Source of the DNA: Craterostigma plantagineum
Lineage: Eukaryota > Streptophyta > Magnoliopsida > Lamiales > Linderniaceae
DNA length: 64,000 nt
Reading direction: 5' to 3'
Assembly: GCA_027422505.1 (NCBI GenBank)
Contig: JAPQWV010000355.1
Location: 372,001-436,000, forward strand
Shown here: positions 53,495 to 63,024 of the stretch, one piece after another
Layout of the letters: the number at the start of each line of letters is the position of its first letter
Position numbering within the stretch: position 1 is the stretch's first letter
Translations under genes and position numbers: made by a program
The notes under the pieces: generated by a model
The model's input: the letters and a program-made list of their open reading frames with translations, nothing else
Databases searched by the model: none
Told to the model about the DNA's origin: nothing

Positions 53495-55075
53495 CTAAAG
53501 CGGGTTTTCGACAGGAACTTGCCACGTTTGAAACTCCGAGAAATCCAGCATGAAAGAGCTGGCATTTCGATGCCCACCGCCTCCATATTTCTGCAAAAGA
53601 ATTATTTATTTATATATTTATTTGTTACAGCTAGCCTAGAGAAGACGCGCTTATGGAAACTGATGTTATATTTGCTTTTGAACCGTTAAGGAACCTGTGA
53701 TATGAGCGTTGTGTCTTCACTGCCAATACTTCGAAGACTAATTTTAACTCGACGATCATTGTTAAGCTCAGGTACTTTGTAGACAACTGCCCCGATTCCC
53801 CTATTAATTTAATGATTATGTTATTTACATATGGACTCTAATATAACAATGGTAACGCTATCACGTATAGAAAAGTAATGACCTATAGAGAGAGACGAAC
53901 CTTAAGTTCATCTTGAGACTTTTATCAGCTAACTGATTCCCTAGCTCACTCCTCAACTCGGAGGCACTATCTGCATTTACAGCCTATGAGGAAAACAATT
54001 ATCATCAATCAGTTTAGACCTCAATCCCTCGAAGCACCGAAAACGTGAGAACAAATATCTGTTGTTTATTTGTAATAAAAATGAAAAAAAAACGCAATTG
54101 TGTACAAGACACTTCCAAGTTCCAATGACATGTAGATTAACTCAGAAAATCATTATTTCATTGGAAGAAGAAAAGAAAAATGTTACAAATCATATTACTA
54201 GACAATGCCCAAACGCTCCATCACCAAGTACTATCTCATATGAGTGCTTGAGAACCTCGTCGATTACACTCCGTTTGTGTGCCAAGCTTGACGTGCCTTG
54301 ACTTATTACAGAGTCAAAGTCTAACGACAGCAACTGGAAAAAATTTCCAATCAGATTGAAACACGAAGAATTGAGGTTACATGCATATTATGAAATACCT
54401 TTCTTAGGAACTTTACAAAATTATGCGAACAGACACTTTTGCATATGATTTCTGTAATTGGAAATCTTGATGTTCAATAAACCACGTTGTAAAGTACCTG
54501 TTGGAACAAAGTTGGGTTCTTTTTAACATCAAACTCAAGGTTTAGATCCTTCAACCCACTGCTAAAGGCTTTACTCGTGGGAAATTTCCACCTCCAAAGA
54601 TCTACATCCTCGATGTATTCAAACAGTCTCTTCGTCCTCAGAAAAGAACCAATGTTTTCTTCGTTATTACGACTCTCGCGCAAGAGTTTCTCCTTGAAAT
54701 AATCATAAGCTAAAGTAGCTCCACTTCTCTTCATATCTATAGTTTTATCTATATTTCCACTAGTCGATGTTCCCGATCCCAAATTTTCAAGCGATGTTTT
54801 GTGATGGTCCAAGATTATAACCCTGGCGACACAGATAAAGTGTAATAGCTAATAATCATTTCTGAAGACGGAAAGCAAAGAGAACAGAACAATAACCATT
54901 TCCTAAATTTCAGAACCAACTACATTCAACTGCGAAAAAAGTGCATCAAGTATACTTAATCTAAAAGCTAGCTTGGTTTGCAAGCTCTAGTGAAGTCGAG
55001 TGATCAACAAAATACGATGAGCTAAGAACTTGAATTCAGCCATAAATCAAGTCCACCAATTGTATAAGGAATCTG

Positions 55076-55108
<33 letters not shown>

Positions 55109-55558
55109 GCCTTTCCACTTTAGGTGAGAGCTGTTGGATGAATCCAGGGGGACCCACAAAATCCAAGAGATAAACGGTGTCAATCTCATCGAGGGGAAGG
55201 TCCTCTAGTCTGCAAAAACAGCAAACACCACCATGATATTAAAAATCCACCATTATCAATTAACTCTTAAACCGATATAAAAACCTCGAGCAAATACAAT
55301 TTCATAAAAGGAAATTAATCTAAATTAAACGCGTTAGCTAGACAATATCCGAAATTAGAACAGAATCTGTTGATTTACACCAGGGTTTGAGCTTGTGAAG
55401 GTGATTAAGATTGTTATGCACCTAAGAGGAGAATAAACGGTGTTGGGGAAGAACATAGCGTTGATTGATGAATAAGAGAAGTAAAGGTGAGCAGCTAACG
55501 CTGCGAAAGCTCCGTCCGGGCATGGGTAGTGATACAACACCGCCGGTGATTTCCTCAT
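53495..55558 (-). CDS. DHH/DHHA1 family phosphoesterase, seven exons
   Basis: The only intact-looking host gene. Exons (minus strand): 55558-55422, 55209-55111, 54822-54498, 54333-54199, 53983-53901, 53800-53695, 53590-53495. They total 981 nt, so 326 residues plus TAG, with all phases matching. Motifs: YHYPCPDGAFAALAAHLYF near residue 10 (metal-binding region of DHH proteins), VIILDHHKTSLENLG (the DHH box, about residue 85), and FEYIEDVDLWRW. The last exon has YGGGGHRNASSFML, the glycine-rich DHHA1 signature. DHH/DHHA1 proteins hydrolyse phosphodiesters such as short oligoribonucleotides, cyclic dinucleotides or pAp; the substrate of this plant member cannot be told from sequence. No transit or signal peptide is evident, since the motif starts at residue 9. 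Six introns use GT-AG except intron 2, which starts GCGAGT. The start is the first ATG in a frame conserved right up to the motif. Confidence 0.88.
55076..55105 (-). repeat. 30-nt poly(T) tract at the start of intron 2
   Basis: A run of 30 A on the plus strand is poly(T) in the gene sense, starting directly after the GCGAGT donor of intron 2 (exon 2 ends at 55111). U-rich sequence beside a 5' splice site is known to help recognition of weak donors. Confidence 0.85.
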
Positions 55559-55609
55559 GGAGTCGATGTGTCAGAGCATCCCAAATAAATTTTGAATTCA
55601 AAAATAATA

Positions 55610-55618
55610 TTAGGGTTT
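55610..55618 (-). promoter_or_regulatory. Telo-box upstream of the DHH gene
   Basis: AAACCCTAA in the gene sense lies about 52-60 bp upstream of the start codon. In plants this motif is common near the start of genes for ribosomal and replication proteins and other housekeeping genes. A regulatory role here is inference. Confidence 0.45.
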
Positions 55619-55624
55619 ATTTAA

Positions 55625-56044
55625 GATTATGATTATCAATAGGGGCGTTTGTATGTCAGGCCCCATCGTAAGTTTATGTTTGGGTTCAGGCCCTCCTCAC
55701 AATAAATATAGGTTTGAGAACCAATATTAAATAAAATTCAAAGTAAAGAACATAAAGAATGATTTGACGAAAATGTCCCTTGTAGGCAATATAAGAGGTA
55801 TGAATCGCTACTATTATGGTACCAGATGTTATTCAAAATGGTATCAATCGAAAAAACTATTTGAACGATCGATTTGACGTAAATGTTCGAGCATACTGGG
55901 CACAAAACCAAGTCTGATGTGTACTCAACGATGTCAATGATATTTACGTCCTCAGATTTAAGATCTGTGAGGAATAATTTCTAGAAACTCATTTCGCAAC
56001 TAAGATAAATCGAGCATGTTTTGGTCGAAATTAAAGCTAATATG
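55625..56044. other. Intergenic sequence without recognisable features
   Basis: AT-rich, no credible coding region and no repeat that I can name. It separates the DHH gene from the MITE. Confidence 0.4.
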
Positions 56045-56052
56045 CATAAATT

Positions 56053-56614
56053 TAGGGCTGTAAATGAGCCGAGCTCGGCTCATTTTCTGGGCTCGAGCTC
56101 GAACCCGAGCTTTTCAGCTCACGGCTCGAGCTCGAGCTCATTTGCAGCCTGATGAGCTCGAACTCGAGCTCGAGCTCACGAAGCTCATCGAGCTCGAGCT
56201 CGCGAGCTCGATTAATAAAAAAATATTAAATTAATAAAAATAATATAAATTAATATAAAAATACAAAAAAATATACTTTTCTTTTAAAAAATCGAGATTT
56301 TTAATAAACAAATTAGTAAAAATAATATAAATTAATATAAAATTTTTAAATAAATCGATTTTTTTTTAAAAAGTAAAGAATAATATAAAATTTATGAAAA
56401 TATAAAAATATAAGAAATTAAAAAAAAACTCGCGAGCCTGTTCGCGAGCTTTCGAGCCAATATGTTTGGGCTCAAGCTCGAGCTCGACTTACATGAGCTC
56501 GAGCTCGAGTTCAACATAAATGAGCTCGAGCTCATTTTTGTCGAGCTTGAGCCGAGCTTTTATCGAGCCGGCTCGTCGAGCTCACGAGCCGGCTCGGCTC
56601 ATCTTTCACCCCTA
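56053..56614. mobile_element. hAT-type MITE, GAGCTCGAGCTC-rich
   Basis: 562 bp bounded by inverted ends TAGGGCTGTAAATGAGCCGA and, on the other strand, TAGGGGTGAAAGATGAGCCG. An 8-bp target duplication CATAAATT flanks it (56045-56052 and 56615-56622), as expected of hAT elements. The subterminal regions are packed with GAGCTCGAGCTC palindromes. The middle (56210-56430) is A/T-rich with no coding capacity. It needs transposase from elsewhere. Confidence 0.85.
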
Positions 56615-56799
56615 CATAAATTGGAGGGACCCATAGCTTGGAAATTACGTCGCCCCTTAGTGGTGACTCAATCGTTCGTCCCTCAAGATTAACGAACTGA
56701 AACTGAAATCGCCAGAAAAAAATAGTTTAAATGAGTGTTCGTTGTGTGGTATGATAATGGCATAAACTGGCATAGAGACCATAAGAATCGGTACAATAT

Positions 56800-57330
56800 A
56801 GTAGTAAAGTGGTACGAGATATTACTTCTAATATGTCCGGACAATTTTATATGATGAGGTACTAAAACAGTATAAAATGGTAAAGTGGTATATCGACATC
56901 ATATGATGCGGTATTAAAACAGCATAAAGGAGTATTGTAGAGGCGTAAAGCGGTATAGCAACGATAAGAAGCGACTCGAACTGGTACGAGATATTACTTA
57001 TTCTGATTTGGTATTAATTTTTATACGATGCGGTACCAAAACAGCATGAAATGGTATCACAGAGGCGTATAGTGGTATGGCATCGAGAAGAAGCATTACT
57101 CGAAATGGTACGAGATATTACTCATTCTCATGTGGCATTAATTTTATAATATGCGGTACTAAGAAAGCGTAAATGGTACAGTGGAGGCGTAAAGTGGTAT
57201 AACATCGTTCTGGTACGAGATATTACTTATTCTCATCTGGTATAAATATTACAATATGCGGTACTGAAACGTCATAAAGAGGTATATTAAACACGTAAAG
57301 TGGTATGGCAATGATAAGAAGCATTTATTT
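56800..57330 (+). repeat. Degenerate tandem array with GGTACGAGATATTAC units
   Basis: The landmark GGTACGAGATATTAC starts at 56811, 56982, 57107 and 57212, giving unit lengths of 171, 125 and 105 bp. Each unit also has a GTGGTATGGCA-like block, GATAAGAAGCA and a GATGCGGTAC/ATATGCGGTAC block. No gene is visible. Confidence 0.7.
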
Positions 57331-57456
57331 TCGGAGAATATATGTTATTTGGCAGGGTGCGAATGATAAGAAAGGGATAGCATTTATTTTCAGAGAATAT
57401 ATGTCACTTGGAAGGTTGTGGAATATTCTTCATTTTGGCAGGTTGTGGTACTCGTT

Positions 57457-57561
57457 GGGGAGGAAGTGGTACGATTTGGGGAGGAACTGGTACCATTTGG
57501 GGAGGAAATGGTACGATTTGGAGAGGTAGTGGTACCATTTGGGGAGGTAGTGGTATTGTTT
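57457..57561 (+). repeat. Five-unit 21-bp minisatellite
   Basis: Five exact-length 21-bp units (57457, 57478, 57499, 57520, 57541), consensus GGGGAGGWARTGGTACSATT plus T. Units alternate GTACGATTT and GTACCATTT. The period of seven codons keeps frames open on both strands over the array. Confidence 0.9.
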
Positions 57562-58219
57562 AACCAAGTCACGCTGTTTTGGGCGGGAAAGCTGAATCTG
57601 GGTATTATTTTGGGCGGGAACTTTTATGTAGTATATATTCCTGTAATAATGTGGTACCAGAAACACTTTATGTGTTACAGATTGCGGTTTACGCGCTAGG
57701 GTTTCCAGTTTTTTGGTTTAGAGTATCGGATCTTAGGGTAAACTTTTTCGGGTTACGATTAAAGGTTTATTGTTGTAAGATTTGTTCTATGATTGATGTC
57801 TAATGTTGTTTAGGATACATTTGTTGTAATTCATAATGGTAAATATCAATGTGATGTAAATATAGTTGTCTACGATTTGCATTGGTATACATTTCGCATG
57901 ATCAAAACATCATTACTTGACTACTTACATCATATTTGCATAAAACGTAACAAAATCAAGGAACTTCGTGGGTTATACATCAAATCATATATTTCCATGA
58001 TTTTTATTCTTCGACACTGAAAAGACCAACTTTTATTTACGAAATTATCCGAACTATTAATATGGTACATATAAAATATATTATCTAGTATCACTACGAC
58101 TTAATGTGGTATCTATTCAAAATGTATTGTTACCAGGATAGTATAAATTGGTATGAAATTACGCTGAAGTGGTACAGTTTCCACGAGATTTGGTATCATA
58201 TAAAGATGGAGTGGCATAT
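57562..58219. other. AT-rich sequence without recognised features
   Basis: No coding region, RNA gene or defined repeat can be supported. Scattered GTGGTAY motifs continue from the arrays to the left. Confidence 0.35.
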
Positions 58220-58930
58220 TCACTGTCGGTCCATGAAGCTTGTGGAATGTTCTAGAGATAGATCTCGAGATGGTTGACTAAGGTTCTCGAGATAGATCTC
58301 GAGTTTATCTTCACAAGATGCTTTCGAGATTGTTCTTAAAGTGAATGTCGAGTTTTGATTATGGGACTTCGAGGTTTTTTCTTGGGAGTAGATGTCGACA
58401 TATTCCTGCATAGATTTCGGTATATATACGAAAGTTCGACATTTAAATACTGCACAATTATCTCGACACCAAATAGATCTCGACACTACACAAAGGATCT
58501 CGATATGGTTCTCACTTGTACATTAGGTCTCGACATTTTCAAAATACATCTCGTTATAGTATATAAGATTTTGATATGTATTCCTGGGATAACATATAAG
58601 GATCTCGATGTCTACACCAAGATAGATCTCGAGCTTTGAACAATACGTAATTTCAAGATCTAAAGGAGTACACAATTCGATATTTTAACAAAATTTAGAG
58701 GTCACCCTTAGAGCTAGATTTCGACCTGATTTTTTTTTAAATTGATCTCTACATTCTATATACATTTCAAAGTCAATACCAGATTAACTTTCGGGAAGGA
58801 TCTCGAGTTCTGGTGTTAGATTTCTTCTCATTCTCAGTCTTGATCTCGAGTTATTCATTCCAATTCATGCTCGAGTTGTTCCTACCAATTCTCAGTCTTG
58901 ATCTCAACACTTGATATACTAAATCCATCT
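58220..58930. repeat. TCGAGAT-rich dispersed repeat block
   Basis: About 20 sites of TCTCGAGAT, TCGACA or TCTCGACA type in 700 bp, for example the paired ATAGATCTCGAG at 58257 and 58290. It resembles the arrays inside the LTRs of element C, so this may be LTR sequence of element F or a relative. No LTR ends are recognisable. Confidence 0.5.
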
Positions 58931-59589
58931 CCTAGAGTAACATGCCATGCATTAGAAACCCTAAACTCAACTATTAGTATAAAATCGTGATTTTCGTTGA
59001 AAACTAGCCAAACCTAGGAAAATGGTACACTTGAACTTTTCTTCTATCGTTTTAAATTTTTTCAAACATCAAACTGTTAAGCATATAAGTTTTCACATGT
59101 ATAAAACATATACTGTAGGGTAGAAATATACCTTCCCAAAATTTGGACTCGATCGTTGCTATTGGACTTCTTCTCTTTCCTTCTAATTTTTTCTTGTTTT
59201 TGGCTGAAGTATTTGTTCTTGCTTAGGGTTTTTCTTATTTGCTTACCTTATAGTGTCTATGGTTTGATAAGTATTAAACATGTTGAAAGGACATCAAGTA
59301 ACGTGAGTTTTCTTCAAGTTTAAGCAATCCATACTCATCTTTACTACTTGGGCCTATTTTGATATTGATATGGGTTAGTACTTGCTAAGGCCCAAATTTA
59401 ACTTATTAATTATTAGATGGTCCAAGTTTCCTGATTTCTTCTCTGATTAAATCCTACCGAAACTTAAAATCCTTCATAATTTCTAACCTTATTTCTACTG
59501 AGTTAGAATTTATGATCACACATAACTAAATAAACATAACATATGCAGTCACATAATCACATAGTATGCATGCATATTTATTGGCCGGC
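58931..59589. other. Probable retrotransposon LTR or flank, no gene
   Basis: AT-rich sequence with CACATAATCACATAG at about 59550, also present in the LTR of element C near 21450. No polypurine tract or TG...CA boundary is seen next to F's stop codon, so the 3' LTR of F is either rearranged or lost. Confidence 0.35.
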
Positions 59590-60776
59590 TTACTTACGGG
59601 ACTCAGGGTAGCGATTTCTCGTATCATCTTCCGGTTCCCACGTAGCTTCTTCCGTGGACTGATTCTGCCACAATACCTTTACTAAGGGAATTTCTTTATA
59701 CCGTAATCATTTTGTGTCAAACATTAGAATCTCCACGGGCTTTTCCTCATAACTTAAATCTAGCTTGAGTTGTTGATGAAGATTCTCAGTGTTCAGCACA
59801 TGGCTTGGGTCTGCGACGCCTTTTCGTAACGTCGATACATGAAAGACATCATGTACTTGAGCTACTGAAGCGGGTAGTTCGAGTTGGTATGCTACTTCAC
59901 CCACTTTCCTGAGGACTCGAAGTGGTCCTATATATCGTGGGCTCAACTTGCCTTTCTTCCCAAACCACTTCACGCCTTTCATCGGGGACACCTTCAAAAA
60001 TACGAAGTCATCTTCTTGGAACTCCAGTGGTCTACGCTTTTGGTCTGCGTAGCTTTTCTGTCTACTCTTGGTCGTTTTCATCCGTTCTCGTATTTGAGCA
60101 ATGGCTTCTGTCATTTCTTACACTAGATGGGGCCCTAGTATCGCTCGTTCTCGAACTTCATCCCAATGGAATGGAGATCTGCATTTGCGTTCGTATAGAG
60201 CTTCATATGGAGCCATTCCGATCGTTGCATGGAAGCTGTTGTTATATGAAATTTCGATCAGAGGAAGTTATCGGCTCCAATTTCCTTTAAAGTCGAGCAC
60301 ACAGGCTCTTAGCATGTCTTCTAACGTCTGGATTGTTCGTTCAAACTGCCAGTCTGTCTGAGGATGGTAGGCAGTACTGAATGATAACTTAGTTCCCATG
60401 GCCTTCAGCAAACTCATAAAGAACTTGGATAAGAACCTTGAATCACGATCGGAAACAATCGAGATTGGAACTCCGTGAAGTCGTACTATTCTTGAATATA
60501 TAGTTCCGCGTATCGTTCCATTGAGAATGTTGAACTAATAGGTAGGAAGTGAGCGGGCTTGGTTAATCGATCAACGATAACCCATATAGCGTCGTGGCCT
60601 TTCACGGTTTTAGGTAAGCCAACAACGAAGTCCATCGTGATGTGATCCCACTTCCATTCGGGTACTGGCAGGGATTGCAAGGTTCCTGCCGGTCGTTGAT
60701 GTTCTGCCTTAATTTGCTGACACGTTAGGCATTGGCTTATGAATGTTGCTATTCTCTTTTCATCCCTGGCCACCAA
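59590..60776 (-). pseudogene. Integrase and chromodomain (element F)
   Basis: The integrase core begins with [17 protein letters not shown] and [19 protein letters not shown] (60486-60776). The Asp of VSDRDSRF and the Glu-containing DWQFERTIQ segment (60320-60480) lie in a broken frame. The Gln-Ser of the usual GQSER is changed to QFER. The C-terminal domain (59707-60114) has KSYADQKRRPLEF, KLSPRYIGPLRVLRKVGEVA and HVSTLRKGVADP. After a stop, EIPLVKVLWQNQSTEEATWE is the chromodomain tail, ending at a TAA at 59590. Confidence 0.8.
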
Positions 60777-61675
60777 TAATTGGCTTGTAGATCCCTGTAC
60801 ATCTTCGTTGCTTCTGGATGGATAGAATATACAGTGGTATGGACTTCTGTCATGACAGTTTTTCGGAGTTCGGCATCATTAGGGACATATAGACGTCTTC
60901 TGTAGTATAGGTTTCCGTCGCATCGTATGGTGAAGCCTGCTGATCTTTGTTCTATTGGTGCTTCTTTGATTTTCAGATATAACTCGTCGTTCTCCTGGGC
61001 CTTCGTAATCTGCTCCATCAGTGTGGGTTGAAGTGTTAGTGCCGCTAATCTTGTTTCGATTTCGCCCATTGGTATCACTTCTATTTCGAGCCTCTGAAAC
61101 TCCGTGTTTACGGTCTTACGGCTCAATGCATCAGCGACTACATTTGCTTTCCCCCGATGGTAGCTAATCACGCAGTCATAGTCCTTGACTAACTCGAGCC
61201 ATCGACGTTGTCTCATATTTAACTCCTTCTGAGTGAAGAAGTATTTGAGACTCTTGTGATCAGTGAAGATCTCGCATCGCTCACCGTATAGGTAGTGCCT
61301 CCAGATTTTGAGAGCAAAGACTACAGCGGCAAGCTCTAGGTTGTGAGTCGGGTAGTTCTTCTCATAATCCTTTAGCTGTCGGGAAGCATATGCAACTAAG
61401 TTTTCGTTTTGCATTAGAATGCATCCTAGGCCATTCTTAGACGCATCACTATAAACAGAAAAACCTCCAGTGCCTGTAGGGATAGTTAGCAATGGGGCCG
61501 TAGTGAGTCGTCGCTTAAGTTCTTGAAAACTCTGCTCACAAGCATTGTCCCATTGAAATGGAGTATTCTTCTTCGTTAGCTTCGTCAGGGTTGATGCAAT
61601 TTTGGAGTAATCCTTGACGAACTTCCTATAATACCCATCTAGTCCGAGAAAACTTCGTATTTCTGACATTTTCAT
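60749..61675 (-). CDS. Gypsy RNase H (element F)
   Basis: An open frame of 308 codons running from [16 protein letters not shown] through RNase H ([44 protein letters not shown]) to the integrase N-terminal zinc finger region ([12 protein letters not shown]). It is collinear with the RNase H of C. It is connected by frame changes to RT upstream and integrase downstream. Confidence 0.8.
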   Translation of the reverse strand: MKMSEIRSFLGLDGYYRKFVKDYSKIASTLTKLTKKNTPFQWDNACEQSFQELKRRLTTAPLLTIPTGTGGFSVYSDASKNGLGCILMQNENLVAYASRQLKDYEKNYPTHNLELAAVVFALKIWRHYLYGERCEIFTDHKSLKYFFTQKELNMRQRRWLELVKDYDCVISYHRGKANVVADALSRKTVNTEFQRLEIEVIPMGEIETRLAALTLQPTLMEQITKAQENDELYLKIKEAPIEQRSAGFTIRCDGNLYYRRRLYVPNDAELRKTVMTEVHTTVYSIHPEATKMYRDLQANYWWPGMKRE

Positions 61676-62743
61676 CGGTTGAGGCCAATTGTTAATAGCC
61701 TCGATCTTGCTGGGGTCAACAGAAATTCCAGCTCCTGAAATAACGTGTCCAAGAAATGCGACTTGATTGAGCCAGAACTCGCATTTCTTGAATTCGCATA
61801 CAACTGTTTTTCTCGTAATATCTCTAGTACCGTCCTCAGGTGTTGTTCATGCTCCTCATTGGTCTTCCAGTAGATGAGAATGTCATCAATGAATACGATG
61901 ACACACTTGTCCAAAAATGGTTTGAATACTCGATTCATCAAGTCCCGTCGCTGGCGCATTAGTCACCCCGAAAGGCATGACTAGGAATTCATAGTGCCCG
62001 TATCGAGTACTGAAAGCTGTCTTCTGAACATCTTCTTCTTGGATTTTCAACTGATGATATCCCGATCTCAGGTCTATCTTCGAAAAGACGGTTGCGGCTT
62101 GTAGTTGATCAAATAAGTCGTCAATTCGTGGGAGGGGGTATTTGTCCTTGATCGTAATCTTGTTCAGCTCCCTATAATCAATGCAGAGCCACATCGATCC
62201 ATCTTTCTTATTAACAAACAAAACCGGCGCTCCCCATGGTGAGAAGCTCGGCTGAATGAATCCTTTTTGCAACAGTTCATCCAGTTGCTCCCTCAATTCT
62301 TTCATCTCAGCTGGAGCTAGTCGGTATGGTGCCTTAGAAATCGGTGCAACTCCTGGCACAAGATCAATCGTGAATTGAGTTTCACGATCCGGCGGAAGTC
62401 CGGGTAACTCTTTAGGAAACACATCGGGAAAATTTTTTACTACTGGAACTTCTTCTAGCTTCGGGTGTGTACGTTCTTCAGATGATATTGCATATATTAG
62501 GTACGCTTCGCATCCTGTCTTGATCAAACGATGTGCTTTTATTGTTGAGTTCTTGGGAATCTTACCACACTTGCTACTTCCCGTGAATGTGAGTGGTTCC
62601 GTGTCTTCTTGATTAAAGGTTACTTGCTTACGGTTGCAGTCAATAACTGCTCCGTATTTTGATAGCCAGTCCATTCCAAGGATTACTTCATAATCATTCA
62701 TTGGAATGAATATCAGGTCAACGGGTAAGGTCCTATCGCTCAC
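61672..62743 (-). pseudogene. Gypsy reverse transcriptase and protease end (element F)
   Basis: The frame 61886-62743 starts with the end of protease ([20 protein letters not shown]) and continues into [84 protein letters not shown] frame change follows, and the next frame (61672-61959) has [10 protein letters not shown], so unlike C the catalytic FIDD box is present. A further frame change ends the connection domain. Confidence 0.8.
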
Positions 62744-63024
62744 TATTACTGGGCTATCTCTTAAGATTTGGTTGGTTCTCGTAGAGGTTCCATGGGAAAT
62801 GGTAACATGGTATTCGTAGCTAGGTCAGGTGTAACCCCGAGTCTCGCCACGTAGTTAGTAGATCCAAATGAATGCGTGGCTCCTGAACCAACTAATATGC
62901 ATGTCGGGGTTGAATGGATTAGGAGAGTACCTACCACTACAGACGGGTTGTTTTCCGCCTCTTCGGAAGTCAGCGTGTAAACCCTAACAGGTACCGTAGA
63001 CGGACTAGTTTGAACAGGTGCTTG
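62744..63024 (-). pseudogene. Protease N-terminus with lost catalytic Asp (element F)
   Basis: VRVYTLTSEEAENNPSVVVG is followed by ILVGSGATHSFGS where ILIDSGATHSFVS is expected. The codon at 62887-62889 (minus strand GGT) encodes Gly instead of the catalytic Asp. A stop follows near 62765. The region is cut at 63024 by the LTR of G. Confidence 0.7.

Larger units (their letters stand above)
59590..63024 (-). mobile_element. Element F: Tekay-type gypsy relic, truncated by element G
   Basis: Protease, RT, RNase H, integrase and chromodomain of a minus-strand chromovirus close to C. Gag and the 5' LTR are absent: at 63024 the protease region is cut by the start of another element's LTR. The 3' end has no clear polypurine tract or LTR. 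Confidence 0.8.

Noticed and set aside
55338..55421. Continuation of DHH exon 1 to the stop at 55355
   Set aside because: Reading on past 55422 gives residues unrelated to the family. A GT donor at 55421-55420 and exon 2 at 55209 restore the conserved SPLRLEDLPLDEIDTVYLLD sequence.
57418..57699. 93-codon open frame with seven-residue repeats
   Set aside because: It depends on the 21-bp minisatellite, and outside the array there is no recognisable domain. It is kept only as a low-interest finding.
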